12,622 bases of DNA from an uncultured Butyricicoccus sp. (GTDB lineage Bacteria > Bacillota > Clostridia > Oscillospirales > Butyricicoccaceae). Of this stretch, positions 6,251-12,083 are shown piece by piece. The stretch is from assembly GCA_947575935.1 (NCBI GenBank), contig CANPPM010000043.1, positions 1-12,622 of the forward strand, written 5' to 3'. A program made the translations under genes and the position numbers. The notes under the pieces are model-generated. The model had not been told where the DNA came from and did no database searches. It saw nothing but the letters and a program-made list of their open reading frames with translations. Position 1 is the stretch's first letter; every line of letters starts with the position of its first letter.

Positions 6251-7521
6251 GCGCCAGGCGTGCCGCGCTGTTGCTGACGGTGGTCTGTCTGGCAGCCGGT
6301 CTGCTGCTGGGGCTGGAGCATGAGGATGCTGTTTTGCGGCTCGGCGTATACGTCGGCAGCGATTGGGATGCGCCATACAGCGACTATTATGAGGTGGTAG
6401 ATACTGCAATAGCGCGGTTTGAGGAAATGCATCCGGGCGTGCGGGTGGAATATGTCAGTGGAATCCGGCAGGAAGATTATTCTGAGTGGCTGGCTGCCCA
6501 GGCGTTGACCGGCAGTATGCCCGATGTTTTTTTCGTGCTGGATGCGGATTTTCAACGTTATATTTCAATGGGGGCGCTGGCCAGGCTGGACGGGCTGCTG
6601 GTTGCCGACCGGGAGGTTGAACAGGGAAAATACTATCCGGCTGCGTTTGAAGCTGGCCGGATGGGGGATGTCCTGTATGCGCTGCCTGTTCAGTGCTCGA
6701 CCACGCTGATGTTTTATAACCGCAGTTTGCTTGCACGTGAGGGGATTGCTTTGCCTGGGCCGGATTGGACCTGGGACGATTTCTACACGATTTGCAAGCG
6801 GGTGACCCGTGCCGGCGGCAGCGAACAATATGGCTGCTATGATTACCGGTGGGAATATGCGGCGGCGTCCAACGGCGCGCTGGTGGTTGATAAAGCGGGT
6901 ACAGAATGCTATTTCGAAGATCCGCGGCTGGAAGAGGCGGTGCGTTTTTGCCGGAGCTTGTACCGGCTGGGGGATGGGCATCCGGTTTCGGAGCAGGATT
7001 TTTTTGACGGCCGTACGGCTTTTCGCGTGATGAACGTGACTGGATATCGGATGATGCAGTACTATCCGTTCCGGCTGCTGGGGCAGCAGAATTTTGAGTG
7101 GGGGGGTCTGCCGATGCCGGCCGGTCCCCATGGCGGCAACGTTTCCTGTCTGGAAACACAGGTTGCGGCGATCCGCGCGCGCAGCATGCATAAAGCGTTG
7201 GCGTGGGAACTGCTCAAGCTTCTCAGCTATGACCAGCAGGTACAGAGCGTGCTGTACGAGGGTGCTGGCGGGACCACTGTGCTGCGCATTGATGAATGGG
7301 ATCCCGCGCTGTATGAGGATGCGGCGGTCGAGCTGCGCTTGGACGCGCTGCAGCTCAGCCGTGTGATGGATCAGGCGGTCGAATTGCCTAAGTATGAGAC
7401 TTACGGCCAGACACTGGCGATCGCAAATGAGCGCCTGCAGCCTGTTTTTTATGGGGATGCGGATGTTTCGGCAACACTGATGGCGCTGCAGCGGGAGGTC
7501 TTGGCGTACTTGAAAAGCTGA
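6247..7521 (+). CDS. Extracellular solute-binding protein, family 1 (MalE/UgpB-like), without lipobox
   Basis: The protein is 424 residues. A short basic N-terminus (MSARR) precedes a hydrophobic segment (about 6-22). Cys14 lies in that segment but is preceded by T-V-V, which does not fit a lipobox, so it is probably secreted or membrane-anchored rather than lipidated. The mature part has family-1 features: RFEEMHPGVRVEYVSG (about 58-73), LTGSMPDVFFVLDADFQRYI (about 91-110) followed by a Gly-Ala-Leu-x-x-Leu stretch, LYALPVQCSTTLMFYNRSLL (about 144-163) and GPDWTWDDF (about 173-181). This family usually delivers sugars or oligosaccharides to ABC importers, but no permease is present here. It is translationally coupled to the response regulator (ATGA, 4-base overlap) and ends the operon. 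A second receptor or ligand-presenting protein for the kinase is my inference. A supplier to an importer encoded elsewhere is the alternative. Confidence 0.86.
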   Translation: MSARRAALLLTVVCLAAGLLLGLEHEDAVLRLGVYVGSDWDAPYSDYYEVVDTAIARFEEMHPGVRVEYVSGIRQEDYSEWLAAQALTGSMPDVFFVLDADFQRYISMGALARLDGLLVADREVEQGKYYPAAFEAGRMGDVLYALPVQCSTTLMFYNRSLLAREGIALPGPDWTWDDFYTICKRVTRAGGSEQYGCYDYRWEYAAASNGALVVDKAGTECYFEDPRLEEAVRFCRSLYRLGDGHPVSEQDFFDGRTAFRVMNVTGYRMMQYYPFRLLGQQNFEWGGLPMPAGPHGGNVSCLETQVAAIRARSMHKALAWELLKLLSYDQQVQSVLYEGAGGTTVLRIDEWDPALYEDAAVELRLDALQLSRVMDQAVELPKYETYGQTLAIANERLQPVFYGDADVSATLMALQREVLAYLKS

Positions 7522-7553
7522 CGGCGGCAGCGCCGTACAAACCGCTAAGCGAG

Positions 7554-7650
7554 CCGCCTGCGCGGCGTATGCCCTGCGGGGACGCCCCTCGCGGAGGGGG
7601 ACGATTGTGCCGCAGGGCAGGCGGACGGCTTTCGGCCCATAAAATTTTTT
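7554..7650 (+). terminator. Large stem-loop, possible terminator of the sensory operon
   Basis: CCGCCT (7554-7559) pairs with AGGCGG (7619-7624) and GCCCTGCGG (7571-7579) pairs with CCGCAGGGC (7610-7618). The right arm is continuous and the left has an 11-base bulge. Inside is a second stem CCCCTC (7585-7590) / GAGGGG (7594-7599) with a GCG loop. A run of six T lies at 7645-7650, 20 bases beyond the stem, which is too far for a classic intrinsic terminator. It may act as a 3' stabiliser or inefficient terminator. Confidence 0.42.
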
Positions 7651-7730
7651 GCGTCGAATCCGAAAATGCTCGAAAAGTATAATTTTCAGGAAATTTCCAT
7701 CTGCGGTAATATATGACAATCCAAATGGGG

Positions 7731-7762
7731 CTGAAATCGATTTCATTACAGATGTCATATGA
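7731..7762. promoter_or_regulatory. Composite two-palindrome operator (copy B)
   Basis: TGAAATCGATTTCA (7732-7745, perfect 14-bp palindrome, centre 7738.5) is followed by TCATATGA (7755-7762, centre 7758.5). The centres are exactly 20 bp apart, as in copy A upstream of the sensory operon (3101-3132). By eye, 23 of 32 positions agree between the two copies. Downstream lies the promoter at 7823-7850, so this copy would sit about 98-118 bases upstream of that start. Confidence 0.45.
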
Positions 7763-7822
7763 ATTGTGGGAAAACACAGAGAAAAGGTTTGAAATAATTT
7801 CCAAATTGAGGGATTTTGCCTA

Positions 7823-7850
7823 TTGAAAAAGCCGTAGAATCGGGTATAAT
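7823..7850 (+). promoter_or_regulatory. Promoter of the zinc-ribbon protein gene
   Basis: TTGAAA (7823-7828), a 16-base spacer and a perfect TATAAT (7845-7850). A start near 7857 gives a leader of about 125 bases ahead of the ATG at 7983. Confidence 0.75.
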
Positions 7851-7982
7851 GCAATCAGTAAAAGAAAATAACCACTGAAACAAATGAAACAAAACCGGGG
7901 AAGTTCATATGGAATATCCGCCGGACAACACAGAACAGTACGGTTAAAAACACAAATTCGGATTGCACAGGAGGTAAAAATC

Positions 7983-8183
7983 ATGCTTTATGACGTGACC
8001 TTCCGGTGTGGTCATACAAGAATGGTGAACCTCATCGGACAGTATGAAGAGCGGCAGCGGAAAATGCTGCGCTACAACAATTTTGTGATCTGCCCGGATT
8101 GTCAGGCAGCGCACGCGGCGGTGCACAGCAAGCCGTCTGCCTCTGTATGGGGCGAGGCGGACAGGATGCGCCCCAGATATTAA
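7983..8183 (+). CDS. Small zinc-ribbon-like protein of unknown function
   Basis: The product is 66 residues. ATG 7983 has AGGAGG (7969-7974) 8 bases upstream. The in-frame ATG at 7884 has no ribosome site and its extra residues look random. The protein carries CGH near the start (Cys9, His11) and CPDC (Cys37, Cys40), separated by the charged helix-like stretch YEERQRKMLRY. This CGH...CPxC layout matches short clostridial and phage-associated zinc-binding hypothetical proteins. Zinc binding by Cys9, His11 or its neighbour, Cys37 and Cys40 is an inference from spacing. The C-terminal 26 residues are polar and show no domain. It is a single-gene unit with its own promoter and a strong downstream hairpin. 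I cannot assign a function. Confidence 0.72.
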   Translation: MLYDVTFRCGHTRMVNLIGQYEERQRKMLRYNNFVICPDCQAAHAAVHSKPSASVWGEADRMRPRY

Positions 8184-8218
8184 ATTGCCAGTTTCTCCTT
8201 TTCACGTATCTTCCATAT

Positions 8219-8271
8219 AGCGAAAGGCTCTTGCGTGGGTTTCGTCTCCCCATGCAGGGGCCTTTCGCTTT
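8219..8271 (+). terminator. Long 21-bp hairpin after the zinc-ribbon gene
   Basis: The left arm 8219-8239 pairs with the right arm 8249-8269 over 21 consecutive positions with three G.U pairs and a 9-base loop. The outermost ten pairs are AGCGAAAGGC / GCCTTTCGCT. Only TTT follows (8269-8271), then GCTG, so the T tract is weak. It most likely ends the zinc-ribbon transcript, but the length of the stem would also suit a stable 3' end or a small structured RNA. Confidence 0.55.
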
Positions 8272-8331
8272 GCTGTATACGCCCTCTGGATTCCTGCGTT
8301 TCGCGGTGCAGAAAAATTTACAAATTGCGTC

Positions 8332-8360
8332 TTGATGCGGGTTTCTTTACAAGGTATAGT
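8332..8360 (+). promoter_or_regulatory. Promoter of the CBS-domain gene
   Basis: TTGATG (8332-8337), a 17-base spacer and TATAGT (8355-8360). Transcription would start near 8367, about 30 bases before the ATG. Confidence 0.7.
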
Positions 8361-8398
8361 ATAAGTATACATTCGCCGCCGCCGGAAAGGAGCAGCAT

Positions 8399-8809
8399 AT
8401 GAACGCACTCAATTTTTTAAAGCACAAGTCAGAGGTCGTTTTTGTTTACGAAGATTACTCCGTCAGGCGCGCCATGGATGAGTTCCGGGTTTCCGGCTAT
8501 ACGGCGCTGCCCATCCTTTCGAGGGACGGGCGCTATACCGGTTCTATCACCGAGGGGGATTTCCTACGGTTTTTGCTCCGCTATGATCTCATTGATATGG
8601 CAGAGACCGAACAGATTGAGGTACGGGAGCTTCCTCGCCGGGTAGATAATCGGCCCATTTTGGTGGATGCACGGATGGAGGATTTGATGAACATCGTTAT
8701 GCAGCAGAATTTTGTGCCGATGGTTGATGGACGGGGTGTGTTTATGGGGATTGTAACGCGCAGTGATATTTTGGGGTATTTCAGTAAACAGCTTTGTAAA
8801 AATACATAA
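8399..8809 (+). CDS. Two-CBS-domain protein
   Basis: The protein is 136 residues and is essentially one Bateman module. CBS 1 covers about 10-65, with the characteristic SGYTALPILSRDGRYTGSIT then EGDFLRFLL. CBS 2 covers about 80-130, with RMEDLMNIVMQQNFVPMVDG then GVFMGIVTRSDILGYF. Such stand-alone modules bind adenine nucleotides (AMP, ATP) or cyclic-di-AMP and regulate partner proteins. Firmicute relatives of this size such as DarB/CbpB bind c-di-AMP. Whether this one does cannot be read from the sequence. The N-terminal MNALNFLKHKSEVVFVYEDY resembles a conserved clostridial CBS subgroup. AAGGAG (8387-8392) is 6 bases before the ATG. It is a monocistronic unit with its own promoter and terminator. 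Confidence 0.9.
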   Translation: MNALNFLKHKSEVVFVYEDYSVRRAMDEFRVSGYTALPILSRDGRYTGSITEGDFLRFLLRYDLIDMAETEQIEVRELPRRVDNRPILVDARMEDLMNIVMQQNFVPMVDGRGVFMGIVTRSDILGYFSKQLCKNT

Positions 8810-8817
8810 GGGAATTG

Positions 8818-8844
8818 CCCGGCGGGAATCCGCCGGGTTTTTTT
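8818..8844 (+). terminator. Rho-independent terminator of the CBS gene
   Basis: CCCGGCGG (8818-8825), loop GAAT, CCGCCGGG (8830-8837), then seven T (8838-8844). It lies between convergent genes. On the minus strand the hairpin lacks a following T run, so it may serve the pseudouridine synthase only partly. Confidence 0.95.
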
Positions 8845-8852
8845 GCGGACTG

Positions 8853-9743
8853 TCATGATAAGGCGCCCGTGGGATCGGGCAGCAGCAGTGCGGCCAGTTC
8901 GGCGGGGAGCGGGGAACGGAAAGAGAGCGGCTCGCCTGTGATGGGCTGGCGGAGTGACAGGGAAAAAGCGTGTAGTGCGTGCCGGCCTGTGCCGGGCAGG
9001 TTGGGCGCGTACAGGAAATCGCCGGGAAGCGGGTGGCCGATGTGGGAGAAGTGGACCCGGATTTGGTGTGTGCGGCCGGTATCCAGCCAGATTCGCGCGA
9101 GTGAGCGGCCGTTTTGGCAGCATAGGCGGATAAAGTGGGTTACAGCTGGTTTACCGTCCGGCCGTACCTCTCGCCGGATTGTGGAGCCGGGAGCCCGGGC
9201 GATAGGGGCGTCGATCACGCCGGATGCGGGCAGTTTGCCCGTGCAGACGGCAAGGTATTCACGGTGGGGGGCGTTTGCTCGTTCAGAGAGCAGGCAGGCG
9301 GACAGCGGGTTTTTGGCCAGCAGCAGCAATCCGGAGGTGTTTTTGTCCAGCCGCCCGATGGCACGGAAGACGAATGGTTGGCCGCGCTGTGCATATAGGG
9401 CGGCTAGTGCATTGGCGACCGTGTGCGCCCGGTTTCCCTGCGATGGATGCACTGCCATCCCGGCAGGTTTGCAGATCACGAGTAGATCTTCGTCTTCATA
9501 GACGAGATCCAGGGGCGCTGGGATCGGGGCAATGACGCCGGTGGGTGCAGTTTCCCGCACACGGAGGGTCAGCATATCGCCCGCGTGGAGGCGGTCGGAG
9601 GTCCGCAGCGGTGCGCCGTTAACCGTCATACCGTCCGGTTCGTTCTTCAGATGGGTCAGCAAATGGCGCGACACGCCGCGTCCGCGCAGAAAGCGGTCTG
9701 CCCGGATACCGTCTATATTTGATTGAAAAGTCACTTCCCGCAT
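8853..9743 (-). CDS. RluA-family pseudouridine synthase with S4 domain
   Basis: The protein is 296 residues. The N-terminal S4-like RNA-binding domain spans about 12-63 (ADRFLRGRGVSRHLLTHLKN). The catalytic domain begins with LVYEDEDLLVICKPAGMAVHP (80-100) and has the signature GRLDKNTSGLLLLAKN, with the catalytic Asp at 133. DTGRTHQIRVHFSHIGHPL, typical of RluA/RluD, lies at about 217-235. These enzymes convert uridine to pseudouridine, mostly in 23S rRNA helices or tRNA. The exact site cannot be assigned. Length and domain order are normal. On the minus strand GGGAGG (9757-9752) lies 8 bases before ATG 9743. The gene is convergent with the CBS gene and divergent from the M42 peptidase operon. 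Confidence 0.94.
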   Translation of the reverse strand: MREVTFQSNIDGIRADRFLRGRGVSRHLLTHLKNEPDGMTVNGAPLRTSDRLHAGDMLTLRVRETAPTGVIAPIPAPLDLVYEDEDLLVICKPAGMAVHPSQGNRAHTVANALAALYAQRGQPFVFRAIGRLDKNTSGLLLLAKNPLSACLLSERANAPHREYLAVCTGKLPASGVIDAPIARAPGSTIRREVRPDGKPAVTHFIRLCCQNGRSLARIWLDTGRTHQIRVHFSHIGHPLPGDFLYAPNLPGTGRHALHAFSLSLRQPITGEPLSFRSPLPAELAALLLPDPTGALS

Positions 9744-9773
9744 GCTATGCCCCTCCCGAAAGTTGGTTGCTAT

Positions 9774-9802
9774 AGTATATCATTTTTTCTGTTGTGCCGC
9801 AA
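9774..9802 (-). promoter_or_regulatory. Promoter of the pseudouridine synthase gene
   Basis: On the minus strand TTGCGG (9802-9797), a 17-base spacer and TATACT (9779-9774). It overlaps the -35 of the divergent promoter at position 9797. Confidence 0.6.
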
Positions 9803-9820
9803 GCGGGAAAGGGATATAAT
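9792..9820 (+). promoter_or_regulatory. Promoter of the M42 peptidase operon
   Basis: TTGTGC (9792-9797), a 17-base spacer and a perfect TATAAT (9815-9820). The start would be near 9827, giving a leader of about 190 bases before the TTG start at 10018. Confidence 0.58.
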
Positions 9821-9826
9821 AGCAGT

Positions 9827-10017
9827 AGAGTGCGTTTGAACTTGGGCAATTTGCAGATGCGCTCTGGGGACTGTTCTCATCCGGCAATGATACGGATTTT
9901 CGGGCGGCGGATTGCCTTGTAACCGGCAAAACCCGATGGAGAGACGTGCGTTTGGAATTGTATGAACAGGCCCTAGTATCAGGCGCGGGGAACGCCCTGT
10001 GAAAAGGAGATGTTTGT
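9827..10017 (+). promoter_or_regulatory. Long structured leader of the M42 operon
   Basis: GGCAAT occurs at 9845-9850 and 9883-9888, and both copies can pair with ATTGCC (9911-9916), allowing alternative stems. CCGGCAA is repeated at 9881-9887 and 9923-9929. Just before the ribosome site (AAGGAG, 10004-10009) a short hairpin CAGGCG (9980-9985) / CGCCCTG (9993-9999, one bulged base) is possible. There is no terminator and no riboswitch core that I recognise. Confidence 0.3.
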
Positions 10018-11049
10018 TTGAATCGTGTGGAGGATCTGCTCCGCCTGTGCCGGGCGCCGGGCGTCGCCGGTTTTGAGCAGCCTGCCGCGCAGGTGGCTGC
10101 GGAGCTGCTGCAGCCATGGTGCGACAGCGTGGAAACCGACCCGCTTGGTTCGGTGCTGGGGATTCGGCGGTGCGGCAGGGAAGGTGCGAAGACGGTACTG
10201 CTCGATGCGCACATTGACCAGATCGGATTTTTGGTCACCGAGGTGTTGGACGGCGGCTTTTTGCGGTTTGTTCCGGTTGGCGGGGTCGACCCGCGGATGT
10301 TGCTGGGATGTGAGGTTGAAATTCTGACAGAGCCTTCGGTTTTTGGTGTGATTTCATGTACTCCGCCCCACCTGCTGAAAGCGGGGGAGGAAAAGAAAAG
10401 TATCCCTGTTCACAAGATGCTGATTGACACCGGTCTACGGGATGCGCGCGCCGTGATCCCGGTGGGCACGCCCGTCGTTTTTGCGGAACAACCGGTACAG
10501 CTGACGCCGGAGTCGGTCACTGGAAAGTGTTTGGATGACCGTGCCGGGGTGTTTGCGATCCTGCAGGCAGTAGAACGGCTGCACGACACGCCGCTGGCCG
10601 TCGATCTTGCCGTGCTGTTCAGCGTGCAGGAGGAGGTGACCGCATTAGGGGCAATGACCGGCGCGTTCCGGGTCCGGCCGGACTTCGCGGTTGCAGTGGA
10701 TGTCAGTCACGCAAAAACGCCCGATGCCCCTGCCGGCAGTACCTTTGCCTATGGCGGCGGGGTGATGATCGGCATGGGGCCGAACTTCCATACGCCCCTG
10801 ACCCGTTCGCTCATCCGAACGGCCAAGGCAGAGGGAATGGAGTATCAGCTCGAGGTGATGGAGGGCAATACGGGTACCAATGCCTGGGAAATGCAGATTG
10901 CTGCAGCCGGTACGGCGATGGCGCTGCTTTCGATTCCGCTGCGGTATATGCATACGCCGATCGAGAGCGTCCTGCTGTCTGATGTGGATTCGGTGAGCGG
11001 GCTTTTGTATCATTTTCTGCGCCGGTTCGAGGGGGAGGTGCGTCTGTAA
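10018..11049 (+). CDS. M42-family (TET-type) metallo-aminopeptidase, first of three
   Basis: The protein is 343 residues, the normal length for the family. It uses a TTG start set by AAGGAG (10004-10009), 8 bases upstream. The expected di-metal ligands are visible: His65 and Asp67 in LLDAHIDQIG, Asp173 in CLDDRAG, catalytic Glu205 and Glu206 in VQEEVTALGA, Asp228 in AVDVSHA and His312 in RYMHTPIE. The PDZ-like or dimerisation insert lies between about 75 and 165 (VPVGGVDPRMLLG, TPPHLLKA). M42 enzymes form 12-subunit tetrahedral cytosolic shells that remove N-terminal residues from peptides. Some relatives are annotated as glutamyl aminopeptidase or endoglucanase-like, but the specificity cannot be read here. 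Its stop overlaps the next paralogue's ATG by one base (TAATG), implying coupling. Confidence 0.93.
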   Translation: MNRVEDLLRLCRAPGVAGFEQPAAQVAAELLQPWCDSVETDPLGSVLGIRRCGREGAKTVLLDAHIDQIGFLVTEVLDGGFLRFVPVGGVDPRMLLGCEVEILTEPSVFGVISCTPPHLLKAGEEKKSIPVHKMLIDTGLRDARAVIPVGTPVVFAEQPVQLTPESVTGKCLDDRAGVFAILQAVERLHDTPLAVDLAVLFSVQEEVTALGAMTGAFRVRPDFAVAVDVSHAKTPDAPAGSTFAYGGGVMIGMGPNFHTPLTRSLIRTAKAEGMEYQLEVMEGNTGTNAWEMQIAAAGTAMALLSIPLRYMHTPIESVLLSDVDSVSGLLYHFLRRFEGEVRL

Positions 11050-12083
11050 TGCTGGCATATTTGGAAGAGCTCTGCGCGCTTGACGGCCCAAGCGGCTGTG
11101 AGGACCGTGTACGCAGTTATATCCGGGATAAGGCCGCCCCCTTTGCCGACCGGATGCTGGAAGATCCGATTGGCAATCTGATGGTGCTGCGGCGCGGCAA
11201 GCGGCCGTGTGAAAAGCCGCTGATGCTGTGTGCCCATATGGATGAAGTCGGCGTGATTGTCAAGCGTATCACCGATGAGGGAATGATCCGGTTTGGTTTT
11301 GTCGGTGGGGTCGATCCCCGTGTGGTCATTGGGCGGCGGATTCGCTTCACCAACGGCGTGCGCGGCGTAGTCGGCATCAAAGCGGTGCATCTGACTACGG
11401 CAGAAGAACGTGGTACGATGCCAAAGGCGGGGGATCTGTATATCGATATTGGCGCGTCTGGACAGAAGCAGGCCGAGTCCCGGCTGCCGGTCGGGGAGTA
11501 TGGCACGTTTGATGTGGAAAACCGTTGTTTTGGCGACGGTTTGTTCAAGGCCAAAGCGATCGATGACCGGATTGGCTGTGCGGTGCTGCTGACGCTGCTG
11601 CAGGAGACCCCTCCGGCCGATACCTGGTTTTGCTTCACGGTGCAGGAAGAAGTAGGGCTGCGCGGTGCTGCGACTGCGGCATTCCGGATTCAGCCGGGCT
11701 TCTGCCTGGTGGTTGAGGGGACGACTGCCGCGGATTTGGCGGAGGCGCCCGGTCATAAGCAGGTTTGCAGCCTGCGCGGCGGCGCGGTGCTGCCGTTTAT
11801 GGATCGGGGTACGATCTACGATCGGGAACTGTTCGAGCTGCTGCGAAGCGCGGCCAGGGAACGGGGGATGCGCTGGCAGACCAAGCATATGATTGCTGGG
11901 GGGACGGATGCGGGGCGCATCCATAAGCTGCTTGCGGGGGTGCGGACGGCAGGCATCGCCGTGCCGGTGCGGTATATCCATTCCCCGGTCAGTGTTGCGG
12001 CCCTGCAGGATATGGAAGATGTGCTGGCGCTCAGCCGCGCGTTTTTAGAGAGCTTTGGAGGTCAGGATGAGCAAGGTTGTTGA
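11049..12083 (+). CDS. M42-family (TET-type) metallo-aminopeptidase, second of three
   Basis: The protein is 344 residues. Metal and catalytic residues are conserved: His63 and Asp65 in LCAHMDEVG, Asp172 in AIDDRIG, Glu200 and Glu201 in VQEEVGLRGA, Glu223 in VVEGTTAAD where the first paralogue has Asp228, and His311 in RYIHSPV. Both Asp and Glu occur at that position in the family, and it is a known difference between M42 subtypes. The motif GFVGGVDPRVVIG is shared with the first copy. The two proteins are clearly homologous but divergent, so the duplication is old. The gene follows the first by a one-base overlap and overlaps the third by 17 bases. A mixed TET complex or three separate shells with different specificities are both possible. 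Confidence 0.94.
   Translation: MLAYLEELCALDGPSGCEDRVRSYIRDKAAPFADRMLEDPIGNLMVLRRGKRPCEKPLMLCAHMDEVGVIVKRITDEGMIRFGFVGGVDPRVVIGRRIRFTNGVRGVVGIKAVHLTTAEERGTMPKAGDLYIDIGASGQKQAESRLPVGEYGTFDVENRCFGDGLFKAKAIDDRIGCAVLLTLLQETPPADTWFCFTVQEEVGLRGAATAAFRIQPGFCLVVEGTTAADLAEAPGHKQVCSLRGGAVLPFMDRGTIYDRELFELLRSAARERGMRWQTKHMIAGGTDAGRIHKLLAGVRTAGIAVPVRYIHSPVSVAALQDMEDVLALSRAFLESFGGQDEQGC

Larger units (their letters stand above)
7522..7822. other. Intergenic region with large hairpin and repeated palindromes, no gene
   Basis: No coding frame is supported on either strand. A small hairpin ACGGCG (7521-7526) / CGCCGT (7531-7536) sits at the stop of the solute-binding gene, followed by the large stem listed separately. 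From about 7640 the DNA turns AT-rich. It contains GGAAATTTCC (7689-7698), TGAAATCGATTTCA (7732-7745) and GAAATAATTTC (7791-7801). It also contains an 8-bp inverted repeat ATATGACA (7711-7718) / TGTCATAT (7753-7760) and a possible weak promoter TCGAAT-N18-TATAAT (7654-7683). These look like protein-binding sites rather than coding sequence. Confidence 0.55.

Noticed and set aside
7621..7801. CRISPR-like repeats suggested by the recurring GAAAT/ATTTC units
   Set aside because: The units are short palindromes of unequal length and spacing with no spacers, and there are no cas genes.
6565..7854. A 429-codon minus-strand open frame opposite the family-1 binding protein
   Set aside because: Same antisense composition artefact. 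The plus-strand frame has a full recognisable fold and a coupled start.
9827..10017. Known riboswitch (cobalamin, glycine, THF, c-di-GMP) in the M42 leader
   Set aside because: None of the conserved cores of these classes can be recognised by eye.
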